Numbered from the stretch's first letter, positions 10,061-20,752 are shown. The stretch is 64,000 nucleotides of DNA from Ustilago trichophora (GCA_900323505.1 OOIN01000030.1:558001-622000); one strand, 5' to 3'. A program made the numbers and translations. Notes: generated by a model from the letters alone, not told the origin.

Positions 10061-10083
10061 CAGCTCAGCTCAGCTCAGCTCAG
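10061..10083. repeat. CAGCT pentanucleotide microsatellite
   Basis: Four to five tandem CAGCT units, each carrying the AGCT palindrome, about 100 bp upstream of the HAD phosphatase start. Confidence 0.9.
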
Positions 10084-10183
10084 CACACATGCTCTTGCTC
10101 TTTTCCGTCTTCTCCATTTCCTCTTTCCTGACCATTGGACATAGACCAGAGTCTCCGAGATATAGACTACACATAGACCCAAT

Positions 10184-11221
10184 ATGTCGACAACCACAAA
10201 AAAGAAGCCTATTGCTCACATCAAGGCTGTCCTCTTTGACATGGACGGTCTGTTGATCGATTCAGAAGGCATCTACACAAAAGTCGTCAACGATATCCTC
10301 AAGCCCTATGGAAAGGAGCAGACCTGGGAGATCAAGGCTAACCTGATGGGAAAACCTGAACGTGAGGCTACATGTAAGTGTCATTTCCTTTCAATTCAAG
10401 CGCGACTCGCACCACTGACTCTTTGCCTCGCCATGCTGGTGCAACAGTGACACTCCTCTCTTCAGTCTGGCCACCCACCAAACAAGGCGAGCTCTACGGT
10501 CCCGATTGCCCTTTTGACATTGACAACTTCCTCAAAGACCGCAACCAAGTTCTTCTAAAAGCCTTTGAACAAGTTCCTCAAATGGCAGGAGCGGCTCGAC
10601 TCGTACAACACCTCCACAAACACAACATCCCCATCTGTGTCGCTACTGGAAGCAAACGCAAGAACTACGACATTAAAACTGCCAATCACCCTGACCTATT
10701 TGGTCCTTTTGCCCAACGTGTCATCTGTGGAGACGATCCCCGCTTGAACCGTGGAAAGCCTCATCCCGACATTTTCTTGCTTGCCGCACGCGAAGGATTG
10801 CTTAGCAACCACCCTAACCACCAAGCGACAAGGGAAAAGCTTGGACAAGAATGGACAAACAGTCTCAGACAGATGGGTGAACACTTTGACCAAGTTCATC
10901 ATCTCAAGGGAGGAGAATCAAGCATTTTGGTCTTTGAGGATGCTAAACCTGGTGTACAGGCTGCTAAAGCCGCGGGTATGCATGGTAAGTATCACAAACA
11001 AACAATTGAGTCAAAAAAGGTGCTATACACTGATCATGTTATCGTTTTCATCTGATTTTTTCTTCTCGTAATGCTACTCTGAAACAGTGGTATGGGTCCC
11101 CGATCCGAACCTCAGAGCTCTCTACCCAAATGAAGAACTAGGCGCCTCTCAAACTATCAACTCTTTGCTCGAATTCGATCCCACCGATTGGGGCCTTCCT
11201 GCCTTTGAGGATTCCCAGTAG
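10184..11221 (+). CDS. HAD phosphatase, HDHD1/PUDP-like (3 exons)
   Basis: Exons 10184-10373, 10448-10984 and 11088-11221, joined by GTAAGT...CAG introns of 74 and 103 nt, give 286 residues. HAD motif I is FDMDGLLIDSE with both Asp residues; motif II is VATGSK; motif III/IV include GKPHPD and FEDAKPG; after splicing the last junction reads AAGMHVVWVPD, matching the family. It resembles HDHD1 (pseudouridine-5'-phosphatase) and yeast GS1-like phosphatases, including MGKPEREA in the cap. An insertion of about 30 residues precedes the fourth motif. It is probably a cytosolic small-metabolite phosphatase. The substrate is family inference. Confidence 0.92.
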
Positions 11222-11503
11222 GTGCCCATTACATTTTACACAAATACACCTAAAGCGCCTTGCACTGGATATACATGACATCAAGTTTCTTTTTAATCAA
11301 ACTATCAGGAGTGTAGGATATATAGAATACATATATGTGCGTTTTGAGAGAGACACGGAGAGAAGAATGTCGTAATGTTTTCCGGAATGGCTAGACTTGG
11401 GGGATTCTTCAGGAGCGCTCTGAAGATCCATGCTTTTAAGAAATTAATAGCTGGTTAAATGCAAGAGGGACGTCTATGGAGAATGTTGATTCTTGTGGGA
11501 CAA

Positions 11504-13264
11504 TTACATGCCGAGCATGCCGTTCATTGCGTTACCGACGTAGGCCATGGGCTTGATGTTGGGATGCGGCTGTGCTTCGAATACGGTCCAACCGATGCTT
11601 CCCTGGTCATCGATGCGTGCAAAGGCGCCCAAGTTGCCGGTCGAATCGCAGTAGTTGGGAGCTGAGAAGATGGTACAGCATCGACCCTCGTGCTCCTCTT
11701 CGTATCCGCCCATGCGCACCTCGTGACTTCGCAAAACGGCCGTGATGCCGTTGAGCTCACACCAAGCTTTCGTAATGTCGGGACCGAAACCGAGACCAAC
11801 ACCACGTTTCGAAGGACCACGTCCAGGTGCCGTCTGTGGATCACTCCACAGCAACTCCATCATGAGACCTTCTTGACCAGGTTGGCCAATCTTGAAGCGA
11901 TCAATGGCGCGAATGTCGTCGAGCGTGACATTGTCCTTGGAGAAAAGACCTCCGTGGACGACAAAGAAGCGCTTCAGTCCGCTGTCCTTGGAAACGATGG
12001 GCTGGCGCTGCGCAATCGAGAACGAAGCTGGCAGCTCATCACCGGTGAGAGGAGGCTTGGTGGCGGTGATGAGGGTTGCAAGTGGCAAAGCGATAAAGAC
12101 CTGAGTAAAGAGCTTGAAGGTGAGATCGCCTCCGAATTTGGCCTTGCACTCGCCTTCAAAACCGTAGACCTTGTTCATCTCGGACGTCTCATGGTTGCCA
12201 CGGTTGATGAGGGTGGTCTTGGGGTAGAGCCACTTGTATGCAAATACGGTGAGGGCGATCTCGACCGACCAAGAACCACGGTCGACAAAGTCGCCGTTAA
12301 AGAGGAGCGCATGCTTCTCGTCCGGGGTGCCGGTCTTGTTGAGCAGATGAATGAAATCGAAGAATTGGCCGTGAGTGTCACCGATGACGTCGATAGTGGT
12401 ACCTTCGGGCACTTGGTAGTCGACCAGTGTAGGTTCGTGCTGAAGAGCGCGGAAGGCACCGAGGATGATCTGCCACGAGTAACGGTTGTGCAACTTGCCG
12501 CCGTTCTTGAAATGCTCGATCATGTCGTTGATAAACTTTTGATCAATCTTGCCGAGATGTTTGGTGTCGGCATCGTCACCATCAGCAATGCGAGGGCCAG
12601 TGTACGAGTCGGGAACAGTAGTGCCGCCGGTTCCTTCCTTGAGGTTGTTCTCTACCGTGTCTGCAGCCTTGACACCTTCCGAGACCTTGATGGCCTTCTC
12701 AAACTCGAGACGGCGAATGAGCTTGACAGTAGCTTCGAGCTGTGCTTTGACAGAGGCATTCTTGGGTTCGAGCTGTACGACCATGCGCAAGTCTGGCAAA
12801 GCGGACTTGGGATCGAGAATGCTGAGATGAGCGCTGGCTCTACGGAAGTAAGCTTTGGAGAACTTGGAGTCGAGCTGGATGGCTTTGGTGGCGTCTTCTA
12901 TTGCGAGACCGTGCTGCTCGAGTTTGAGCTCACATGCTGCGCGGTTGCTGTAGAAGGCGGGAACAGAAGGGTCGAGGGCGATGGCGAGAGCGTACTGATG
13001 CTTGGCTGCATCGTACTGTCCAGCGACGAAAAGCTTGTTTCCAGCATCCTTGTACTCTTTTGCCTTTGCCTGTCTCTCTTCAACGGGGAGAGCAATATCC
13101 TCTTTGGATGGCGAAGGTGGAACGTCGGCTGAAGTGGCGGAAGCTTGGTCGAGATGCGTCACGTCAGATCCAAGCGAAGAGACGGAAGAGGCGACGGGCG
13201 AAGATGGTGCAGTCGAGCTGCTCGAGGACGAAGACTCGGCATGTGCTGGTGTTGAAGACGACAT
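11504..13264 (-). CDS. ppt1: Protein phosphatase 5 (TPR-PPP phosphatase)
   Basis: A 586-residue serine/threonine phosphatase of the PP5/Ppt1 type. Three TPR repeats (about residues 55-170, including NRAACELKLEQHGLAIEDATKAI) bind Hsp90. The PPP catalytic domain follows, with the metal ligands in GDTHGQ, GDFVDRG and GNHE, the His-containing VVHGGLFS, and SAPNYC near the end. The C-terminus ends in PMAYVGNAMNGMLGM-like sequence, as in PP5. Between LATLITA and VVHGGLF there is an insertion of about 35 residues (about 395-430) that is not in the human or yeast enzymes as I know them. It has no GT..AG structure that would make it an unspliced intron. The enzyme would dephosphorylate Hsp90 co-chaperones and clients. 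Confidence 0.95.
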   Translation of the reverse strand: MSSSTPAHAESSSSSSSTAPSSPVASSVSSLGSDVTHLDQASATSADVPPSPSKEDIALPVEERQAKAKEYKDAGNKLFVAGQYDAAKHQYALAIALDPSVPAFYSNRAACELKLEQHGLAIEDATKAIQLDSKFSKAYFRRASAHLSILDPKSALPDLRMVVQLEPKNASVKAQLEATVKLIRRLEFEKAIKVSEGVKAADTVENNLKEGTGGTTVPDSYTGPRIADGDDADTKHLGKIDQKFINDMIEHFKNGGKLHNRYSWQIILGAFRALQHEPTLVDYQVPEGTTIDVIGDTHGQFFDFIHLLNKTGTPDEKHALLFNGDFVDRGSWSVEIALTVFAYKWLYPKTTLINRGNHETSEMNKVYGFEGECKAKFGGDLTFKLFTQVFIALPLATLITATKPPLTGDELPASFSIAQRQPIVSKDSGLKRFFVVHGGLFSKDNVTLDDIRAIDRFKIGQPGQEGLMMELLWSDPQTAPGRGPSKRGVGLGFGPDITKAWCELNGITAVLRSHEVRMGGYEEEHEGRCCTIFSAPNYCDSTGNLGAFARIDDQGSIGWTVFEAQPHPNIKPMAYVGNAMNGMLGM

Positions 13265-14187
13265 TTTGTTCTATCAGGGATGACGATCAGGGATGACGAT
13301 CAGGGATGAAAGTGCAGTAAAGGAGTCGATGCGGATGTTGCGATAATGCTGAGTTGGAGATCGGAGAGGAGGGTGACTGCTCCGTTGCTGTAGTCCAGTA
13401 GATCCGATGACAATGATGGCCTGAGCCTCAAAAGCGTGGCAATCGTAGTTGCGTTTCCTCTCGGATCAGTGCCGATGCGGGCTGATCTGGAATGGTCTGG
13501 TAGCAGTAACTTGATACAGTGTATGATGGCGTATCCAAGAGATGGTACAATAGCATAGAGATGCAAGACACAGCCATGCTGTCTTTCGGTTGAATGCCGA
13601 TTCGTGTGACCAAGATTTCTAGAAGGGCCTCTGCGCCTCTCTCTCTCTCTCTCTTTCTTTCGTTCTTTCTTTCTTTCTTTCTTTCTTTCTCTCTCTCACG
13701 GGACAGCCGACACTGCTCCTTTCGTTGATGAGAGAAAGCTTTCAAAAAGAAATCTTAATTTTGTTAACCTTTGAACCTAACAAATTTCCAGTTACCTCCA
13801 CAACCGCAACAAAACTGCGCAGCCCAACCCAGCGCGGCTGCGCTTTTTCTTTGGAAATTTGGCAACACAAAGGACCCTGAGTGTGATTCACAGCGGTGCG
13901 CCAAACCAACACCTCTCCACAAGCTCATCATCCTACCCTTTGACATCGTCTCAACCGAGCCTTCTCTCCACACCATGCCAGTGGCTGTCATCTCTACACT
14001 CTCCCAGTAGGCCACCCTCAAGAGATTCTAGGCATGATCTGATCCTGATTCATCCAAGTAGACCATTCTTAGGAGTATTGACAACAGCCCACGTTTATCC
14101 TTCTCTTCAATAATCGAGTCGCAACCAATGCTCTAATTTCCTACAGTACACGCAGCGGCACCGACGGTCGCGGCAAACGCGAGCTCC
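13265..14187. promoter_or_regulatory. Divergent intergenic region
   Basis: This lies between the PP5 start (-) and the 1823-residue gene (+). It contains a direct repeat of CAGGGATGACGAT (about 13275-13309) and a CT/CTTT microsatellite (13636-13697). It also has a splice-acceptor-like CTAATTTCCTACAG ending at 14146. The sequence from there to the ATG at 14188 is open in frame, so an upstream exon of the + gene is possible, though I found no donor in the right phase. Confidence 0.5.
13636..13697. repeat. CT / CTTT microsatellite
   Basis: An uninterrupted pyrimidine run of CT then TTTC units in the PP5 promoter region. Confidence 0.9.
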
Positions 14188-17100
14188 ATGTCTCGAAACG
14201 CCTCCTCACAGCCGCAGTCGTCGCGCTCACGAGCTCCTTCCGATGCTGCCAGTGCAGCTCGCTCTCTCAACTCTGGCAATCGAAATGACCTCTTTCGTGG
14301 CTCATCGCCTTCATCCGAGACACGTCTATCAGCCTCAACACAACCTGCACCTTCCTCCTCGTATCGTGATCGTACCGCCAACAGGGAGATTCGAGACGAT
14401 CTGGAAGAAGCCGCTGCACGCAGAGCTCGGCGACAGAAGCGGAGAGAGGAGGAGGCGTATCAAGTAAAAGGGTGGGAGAACCTGTATGGAGGTGGTGGAG
14501 GCAAACCCGTTTTCGCCCATACCAAGCCCGCCAATCATCAACAGGCCCAACCCAGCAGTACAGCCTCCTATTCCACCAACAAAGCCGCCGCCAAGCACTC
14601 CACCAGCTCCAGAGACAGATCCGCATCCACACAGTCACAGAGCACATCCAGCAAAAAAGTATCATCGTCCAGCCGTTCAGAGAGAGCATCGGGCTCTCAA
14701 ATTCCACCGTCGACGGCACCTGCACGGTCTACCACCTCAACGGCAAAGTCTTTTGCAACAAAGAAGCGCAAGGCCCCTTCGCCCTCTCCCACACCTTCCT
14801 TCCGCAAAGCTGGAGCCGCTACACTTCAGCCACAAGTCATCCCAGAAGAACAAGACTCGGATGACGACTTTGAAGTGGTCGGATTCAGTGGACCGGCCGC
14901 AAAACGTTCGCGCATCAACAGTGACTCTGCTATCGTCGTCAAAGCTTCCCCTTCGCCAAATCCACCACCGCTCAAATCGTCGCAGCCAACACAGTCTGCT
15001 CTGCTTAGGCGATCCATCAGCCGAGCCCCTTCGACAGCGCCACGCAATTCCCCGGCAGCACAGTCAGTGCAGTCAGAGAACCCTAGACCACCCTCCGCTT
15101 CAGCTTCGGCCTCAGCTTCAGCATCCACGAGCCGGGAACCATCTCAATCGCATGGATCCCGCGCTTCAAGCGCATCCTACAAGAGTGGCCCTCCCAAATT
15201 GACGCCTCAAGACGTCGAGAATCTCACAAAGAGCGCCTACGACGCATTTACGCAGGGCGTGTCCTTGGCCGACCATGTCGGCAACGTTGTCCGCGTCTAC
15301 TCTGGCCTACTCAGCACCACTCACCCCGACTATCCAGCCGTGGAGCAGTTCCGACGCAAGCTTACCGATCTCGGCCAACAGTTGACCATCAATGACATTC
15401 GTCTTGCTACGCCAACACTGCCCTCTCGCTTGGCTAAGCGCTTTGCTCCAGTTCTGTCGGCCTACATCAAGTACCTCAAGCAGGGCCGTAATGCAGAACA
15501 GAGCAACACTACCGCCACACCATCAGAGGCATCCGCTTCTGGGACGACAGCAACTGCTACCGCAGCTGCAGTTACCGCTGAAAAGTCCGCTGGTGCAGTC
15601 GAGACAAGTACCACCGCTCGTGGTCCTGCTGAGAGTCCTGCCGAAACCGTTCAGGCACAATACCCCCTTGTACGAGCCAACGAAGCTTCCTCTCATTCTG
15701 AAAAGGTGAACAAGCCAGCTTCTGCGCCTGAACACGCTGCAGTCTCGTCTGGATCCGCACAAAGTGTCACCGTCGAGTCGGCTCCAGCTCACTCTATTGA
15801 AGAACCGAGACTAGAATCCATGGAATTAAATACCGATGCCATGCAAGTCGATGCTCTTATCGACCTCGGGGCTCAGCACGACGAGATCCATGACACAGAT
15901 ATGGCTGTTGCTGGCGCAGGCCGTGCATCCACCGTCGGCTCGGCAGGCTCACCTCAAGCGTTTGGCACGCCTCCGGAGGAACTGGCGGAGTCCGAACAGC
16001 CCAAACAGCCGGCAGGGGCTCAGGCCGAGGCTGTGACTGAGGCCGACGAGCTCCGAGATGCTCAACATCCTGCAGAGCCCGAGGAGCCAGAGGAAGAGGA
16101 AGAGGACGAGCTTGTTGACCAGTTGGCTGACGAGCTGGCTGACGAGCAAGTTGACAAACACCTTGACGACGAAAGTGCACTGCCAAACGATGACGTTGAG
16201 CCGAGTGATGATGCTCAGCCGACCGAGGCCACACATGCGCCCGATGCCGCTCAGACTTCAGCTGGAAGGCCGACAATGGCTGACGATAAGGCAGTCGAGA
16301 AGGAGCAGGGCACGGCACTCGATCAAGAAGCAGCTAAAGAATCGGCAACAACCCAAAATCAGGCAAAAAGACAAGAAGCTGGTCAGATTGTTGCCGATGA
16401 TCAAGTCACCGACGAAGAAGTGGTCAGCGCACGGACATGCCCGCACGCGCAAACAGACGAAGGCAACCTAGCGGACGGAGATAACACGACCGAAGTGCAC
16501 ATCCAGGCATTTGGAGATCATCAGGTTGACAAGGATCGCACTACGAGCACAGGTGTGAACGGCGCTAGTATACCCGTGGCCGACACCAGTGCAGTGATTG
16601 AAGATGAACAGGCCCTTGAAGCCAACATTCTTGGCTCTGCGATCGCAGAGTCCTCGACCTCCGCCCCAGTGCAACCGGAAGAACGCGAACACGGTGCCTC
16701 TGGTGGAAAAGAGGTCGGACAAAGCGAACAGCAGACAACGCAGGAGACCGAGCAGCAGGTTGAGGTGCAGGTTGAGCAGGAGGCCGAGCAACAACGACAA
16801 AATGAGCACGCGGCTGAGCAGCGATCCACGCCACAAATTGGGCAGCAAGACCAGCAGCAAGATCAGCAGCAAGGACAAGAGCAAGCTCAACAGCAAGAAC
16901 AACAGCACCAAGATGCGCCTGGTATCTACGCTGAGTCCGAGGGCCAGAACATCGAACAGCCGCCCCCTGGAGCGCTCGAGCCCGCCACAAAGCCGCAACA
17001 TGGCAATGCAGGCGAAGCAAATGAAAGCCTTATGCATGACATGCAGACATCGGAAGAATCTGCCGTAGACCAAGTCGCATCCGCCGTCAATGAGGTCGAG

Positions 17101-19659
17101 CAAGCTCTTGCAGCAAACGCTGGCGCACAGCCTGCCCCGCAAACTATCGGCACAGAACCCAACCAGCCTGCCAACGAGCTTGCCCCTGGTACCAGCAGCG
17201 CACAGATTGTTCAGGCGCCGGCCTCAACAGACGAGACCGCCTTGCCTGCCGCCGTTTCCTCGACTGCCAGAGCGGAGAGTCCTATGACCACGCCACTGGC
17301 ATTGGCACCATCGGCGGCTCCAAAATCAAGCTTGGCAGAAGGAGATATGGCGACTCAGACAGCAGGCTCGAACGCAGATCAGCACATGCAGGATTCAATG
17401 GCATCTGGACAAGAACCTTTTGCACCCGTTCAAGCTGAGCCGGCACAGCAGGTCTCCGCAACCCCAACTCCTTCCGACTTGGATGCTACCAGAGAAGCAA
17501 GGGCATCGTCGCTACCAATTACCGCACAGTCAGAATTCCGCTCCTTGAGAAACATAGCACAGGACCCCATTGCGGAAGGTCAAGCAATACCCGCCGTTGA
17601 AGCCGTCGCAGATCAGCAGCAGTCTTCTGGTTCAGCGGGCGGCCGCGATGCAGCCTCTGAGCCTCCGACTTCTCAGGCGCAAGCTGGAGCAGGCCCGAGC
17701 CATCCTGCCGCTACTATGAAAAGAGTTCCTCGCAACAAATCCAGGACGATGGACGATCGCATGAAAACGCTACTTAGCAACCTCGCCAACGCAATCAATC
17801 GCGAATCATCCTTTGGCACGATCCAAAAGCTGAAACCGCTCAAAGTCGGCCTTTCAACCCCGCAGACAATCAAGGATCTCACCGAACATTGGCAAGATCC
17901 GGCCAAGATGATTCCGTGGGACTGTCTGCAAGAGATTGGGCCCAACATCTTGCACAAAAATGCTGGCAAGTACATGGACATGTCGACGCACGAGCTCATG
18001 GATCGGGTGTCGAGCAAGCCGGCGGCTAAATATCTCTTGGACAACGTACCGGAGAGGGTGATGACGCGAGCGCTGATGGAGTTTCCCCGAACTCCTCATA
18101 TGATCCACTGTTGGGGCGACGAGACGGCCAAATGGTTCGCTTCCAGGGGCATACAACGGCCGAAGAACACACAGCCCGAGTTCAAATATGCTGATGGCGG
18201 AGTGCATATTGCAACAATGACAGCGCCAAGTTCTTCGGCTTCGAGGGCATCTTCAACGCAGTCAACAGCCTCGGCCTCGCAGCAGCCCAGCGTGCACGAA
18301 AGAAGTATAAAGCTCGAGTCGAGCAGGACGCCTACGTTAGCACCATCCACGATGCGAACGCAATCGAACCCTGCTACACCTAGCAATGCTGTTCCTACAA
18401 ATGTACCAGCTGGTCCATACATTGTCCAGCAGCCGCATCCGCACATGCCGCCGCCTTCGATTTCTCCGGCCTCGTCTAGCACCTCATCGCATCGTCCAAT
18501 GCTCGAGATTGGCTCGCAGGTGCTTGCAGCGCACATCGCGCAACAGTATCAATCGGCACATTTCCCTGTTCCACCCGCCCAGCCTGAGCCTGTTCAGCAA
18601 CCACTGACCGTGCCGCCAGCGCAAGCATTTGTCTCCCGGAATGAGCAGCAGATGCAGCAGCAGCGGGAGGACGCGGCGCAAGCATTTCGTTGGAGTGAGC
18701 AAGCCACAATGGCCGAGAATCTCCAACGAAGGATGCAACAGCAACAGCGACAGCAACAGCAGCAGCAGCAGAAGCAGGCCGAAGAACAACGCAAACAAGC
18801 TGAAAAGCAACGATTGATGCAAGTCCAGGAGCGGCTTCGACGAGAAGCCGAGGAAGAGCGACGTCAACGAGAGCAGCAAGCTGAGCAGCTTCGATTGCAG
18901 CAACTCGAACAGCAGCGACTTTTGCAGCAGCAGCAACAGCAGCAAAGTGCGATCAGGCAAGCCGTTATAATCAAGCAAACCGTGGATGGAGTCTTTTCTG
19001 GACTTGTTGCGGATTGTTTGTCGTTTGCCGAGCATGTGATTGGGTCTAGAGGGACGGATGAGGTGACGAGCCGCGATCATTTTTCTGAAGCCGATGTGCT
19101 ACATGTGGTCAACTACGTTGTTGGTGTTTACAAGCGGGAGGTTGATTCGGAACGCTCGCAGGGACGTGAGAATTTGCGAGCTGAGGAACGGTATGCTCGA
19201 ATCCTCAAGCTGAAAGCTGCCGCCGAGCAGGTGATTAGTCTCACCCGGACGTTGCTTGGTATCAAGATGTGTTTGAATGAAGCCGTCTCGGAATCGTTAC
19301 GAACGAAGGGGGTGGCTGCGACGGATCAGTGGTTGGAGATGCTTTTCACTTTGCCGCGGTGGGGGGTCATTCGGGATCATTTGCTGCGCGATGAGAGCAC
19401 GAGGGCAGGGGTGGCTATGCTGTCGAAGGTTGAGAGGAATATACTGTTACAAAGGCAGATTGATCTGTTGAATAAGGAGTTGGAGAGTACGTTGGAGAGG
19501 ATGATGGAGATTAATGAGTTGGTTGGACTTGTAGATGGGGATGGTGGACAGGTGGAACAGGAAGGTGAAGTAATGTTGAGGAATGAATGCTTTCAGATTG
19601 CGGGGATCTGTTGTAAACATGTTATCGGCATTTTGGGTGAAGCTCAAGGTTCATCTTGA
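14188..19659 (+). CDS. Large low-complexity protein of unknown function
   Basis: I do not recognise this 1823-residue protein. It is mostly disordered Ser-, Ala-, Glu- and Gln-rich sequence, with three ordered-looking islands. The first is at about 336-435 (PPKLTPQDVENLTKSAYDAF through SAYIKYLKQG), helical. The second is at about 1176-1343 (RTMDDRMKTLLSNLANAI, then Trp/His-rich segments such as MIHCWGDETAKWFASRGIQ). The third is a C-terminal helical region, about 1587-1823, after a polyglutamine/RQQ-type coiled coil (about 1490-1580). The N-terminus is rich in RR/KR and has AARRARRQKRREEE, and KKRKAPSPSP near 190 looks like a nuclear signal. A nuclear scaffold or transcription-linked role would fit the composition, but nothing proves it. 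The start may lie further upstream through an intron. Confidence 0.85.
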   Translation: MSRNASSQPQSSRSRAPSDAASAARSLNSGNRNDLFRGSSPSSETRLSASTQPAPSSSYRDRTANREIRDDLEEAAARRARRQKRREEEAYQVKGWENLYGGGGGKPVFAHTKPANHQQAQPSSTASYSTNKAAAKHSTSSRDRSASTQSQSTSSKKVSSSSRSERASGSQIPPSTAPARSTTSTAKSFATKKRKAPSPSPTPSFRKAGAATLQPQVIPEEQDSDDDFEVVGFSGPAAKRSRINSDSAIVVKASPSPNPPPLKSSQPTQSALLRRSISRAPSTAPRNSPAAQSVQSENPRPPSASASASASASTSREPSQSHGSRASSASYKSGPPKLTPQDVENLTKSAYDAFTQGVSLADHVGNVVRVYSGLLSTTHPDYPAVEQFRRKLTDLGQQLTINDIRLATPTLPSRLAKRFAPVLSAYIKYLKQGRNAEQSNTTATPSEASASGTTATATAAAVTAEKSAGAVETSTTARGPAESPAETVQAQYPLVRANEASSHSEKVNKPASAPEHAAVSSGSAQSVTVESAPAHSIEEPRLESMELNTDAMQVDALIDLGAQHDEIHDTDMAVAGAGRASTVGSAGSPQAFGTPPEELAESEQPKQPAGAQAEAVTEADELRDAQHPAEPEEPEEEEEDELVDQLADELADEQVDKHLDDESALPNDDVEPSDDAQPTEATHAPDAAQTSAGRPTMADDKAVEKEQGTALDQEAAKESATTQNQAKRQEAGQIVADDQVTDEEVVSARTCPHAQTDEGNLADGDNTTEVHIQAFGDHQVDKDRTTSTGVNGASIPVADTSAVIEDEQALEANILGSAIAESSTSAPVQPEEREHGASGGKEVGQSEQQTTQETEQQVEVQVEQEAEQQRQNEHAAEQRSTPQIGQQDQQQDQQQGQEQAQQQEQQHQDAPGIYAESEGQNIEQPPPGALEPATKPQHGNAGEANESLMHDMQTSEESAVDQVASAVNEVEQALAANAGAQPAPQTIGTEPNQPANELAPGTSSAQIVQAPASTDETALPAAVSSTARAESPMTTPLALAPSAAPKSSLAEGDMATQTAGSNADQHMQDSMASGQEPFAPVQAEPAQQVSATPTPSDLDATREARASSLPITAQSEFRSLRNIAQDPIAEGQAIPAVEAVADQQQSSGSAGGRDAASEPPTSQAQAGAGPSHPAATMKRVPRNKSRTMDDRMKTLLSNLANAINRESSFGTIQKLKPLKVGLSTPQTIKDLTEHWQDPAKMIPWDCLQEIGPNILHKNAGKYMDMSTHELMDRVSSKPAAKYLLDNVPERVMTRALMEFPRTPHMIHCWGDETAKWFASRGIQRPKNTQPEFKYADGGVHIATMTAPSSSASRASSTQSTASASQQPSVHERSIKLESSRTPTLAPSTMRTQSNPATPSNAVPTNVPAGPYIVQQPHPHMPPPSISPASSSTSSHRPMLEIGSQVLAAHIAQQYQSAHFPVPPAQPEPVQQPLTVPPAQAFVSRNEQQMQQQREDAAQAFRWSEQATMAENLQRRMQQQQRQQQQQQQKQAEEQRKQAEKQRLMQVQERLRREAEEERRQREQQAEQLRLQQLEQQRLLQQQQQQQSAIRQAVIIKQTVDGVFSGLVADCLSFAEHVIGSRGTDEVTSRDHFSEADVLHVVNYVVGVYKREVDSERSQGRENLRAEERYARILKLKAAAEQVISLTRTLLGIKMCLNEAVSESLRTKGVAATDQWLEMLFTLPRWGVIRDHLLRDESTRAGVAMLSKVERNILLQRQIDLLNKELESTLERMMEINELVGLVDGDGGQVEQEGEVMLRNECFQIAGICCKHVIGILGEAQGSS

Positions 19660-19963
19660 TACTATACTCAAGCTTCGCATCTTCCCATTCAGTCATGAAA
19701 ACTACCAATGTGATACGGTCAAATGCATGTCGTGTCAATCAATTGGGAGACAGGTTTTGATTCAATTTCACACCTTTGCCATGGTCAATTCATCAGCAGC
19801 GAGCGATATCTTTTGGCCGTTTACGATTCACATCCACACATCCACACACGCAGGTTCTTGGCACGCACAATCCACACAGTACAGTATAGTACGAGTTTTT
19901 ACATGATATTGAGTGAAAGTGGAAAGGAAAAACCAAAATTTTTCCTCCTGTATCTACTTTTTA
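19660..19963. other. Convergent 3' intergenic region
   Basis: This lies between the stop codons of the 1823-residue gene and the BAR gene. It contains a CAGTACAGTATAGTAC motif at about 19877-19892. No gene is seen. Confidence 0.6.
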
Positions 19964-20752
19964 TCACTGACCAATACCACAAATGCTCAACTCTCTCATT
20001 TCCTGAAGTACGGCTTCTACCTGTTGATCCAATTGACCGTCTGCATAATCTTCCCTTACGCCATCTGCAAAGAACCTCTGAACCCCGCCCAATTTTTCAT
20101 AACCATCCTCGGCGAATTTGGCCTGCATTCTAACCATGGCTTCAAAACTTGGATCCAAATAAGGTATTCTCAAATCGACGAGTTGAGGTAATTCGGTTTT
20201 GATCTGATCGTCTAAAGCTTCAAAGATGACTCTTGCGTCTTCGAGTTCCTTTTCTGCTTTTGGAAGTTTTGTAGGATCGTCCGATGGTTTGTCGACAAGT
20301 TTACGATGTTTGGAGCGAGCGGCGTCGTAGTCGAGGAGTTTTTTGTTGCGTTTTTCGATGATCTTGTTAACTTCAGGAAAGTAGGAGGCGAGTTTTCCGA
20401 TGGGTTCCAGGACGGTTGCTCGATAAGGGGCGTCGATTTCTTTGGCAGTTTTGGTGTCTAGTTCGTCGACGGCGCGACGGTAGGCGTTGGCAGACATGGC
20501 TGCATCGGAAGAGTCGGTGTAAAATCCATCCACTGCTTCGGCAATACGAGATTGGGACGAGGCGAGAGATCGGATAGCGTCGAGATAGGCTTTGGCTTCT
20601 TTTTGAAGTGAGGTGACCTCACGTTCCAGAGTGCGGTATTGTTCTTCGGTAGAGTTGAATTCGGAATCGACAGTACGTTCGACTTGACCAGTTTTCTGCA
20701 TCAGAGTCGTACCCGCTCGGTTGATAGACTTTTTAAATCCTCCCCACGACAT
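19964..20752 (-). CDS. rvs161: BAR-domain amphiphysin RVS161/Hob3
   Basis: A 262-residue N-BAR protein with the canonical RVS161 start MSWGGFKKSINRAGTTLMQKTG. The BAR domain fills nearly the whole protein, and there is no SH3 domain, so this is the RVS161/Hob3 type and not RVS167. It would heterodimerise with an RVS167-like partner and bend membrane at endocytic sites, and in yeast it also acts in cell fusion. The frame is open upstream to about 20932, but I chose the ATG at 20752 because it gives the conserved amphipathic N-terminal helix. It starts divergently from the VPS60 gene. Confidence 0.95.
   Translation of the reverse strand: MSWGGFKKSINRAGTTLMQKTGQVERTVDSEFNSTEEQYRTLEREVTSLQKEAKAYLDAIRSLASSQSRIAEAVDGFYTDSSDAAMSANAYRRAVDELDTKTAKEIDAPYRATVLEPIGKLASYFPEVNKIIEKRNKKLLDYDAARSKHRKLVDKPSDDPTKLPKAEKELEDARVIFEALDDQIKTELPQLVDLRIPYLDPSFEAMVRMQAKFAEDGYEKLGGVQRFFADGVREDYADGQLDQQVEAVLQEMRELSICGIGQ

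Larger units (their letters stand above)
9658..10183. promoter_or_regulatory. Divergent promoter region with simple repeats
   Basis: This lies between the starts of the MAT2B-like gene (-) and the HAD phosphatase (+). It contains a TGATG pentamer array (9801-9840) grading into GGAAT-like units, and a CAGCT array (about 10061-10083). No gene is seen. Confidence 0.55.

Noticed and set aside
13975..14187. Upstream exon for the 1823-residue protein (ATG 13975, donor 14007, acceptor 14146)
   Set aside because: The splice sites look plausible but the join is out of phase with the main frame, so I kept the ATG at 14188.
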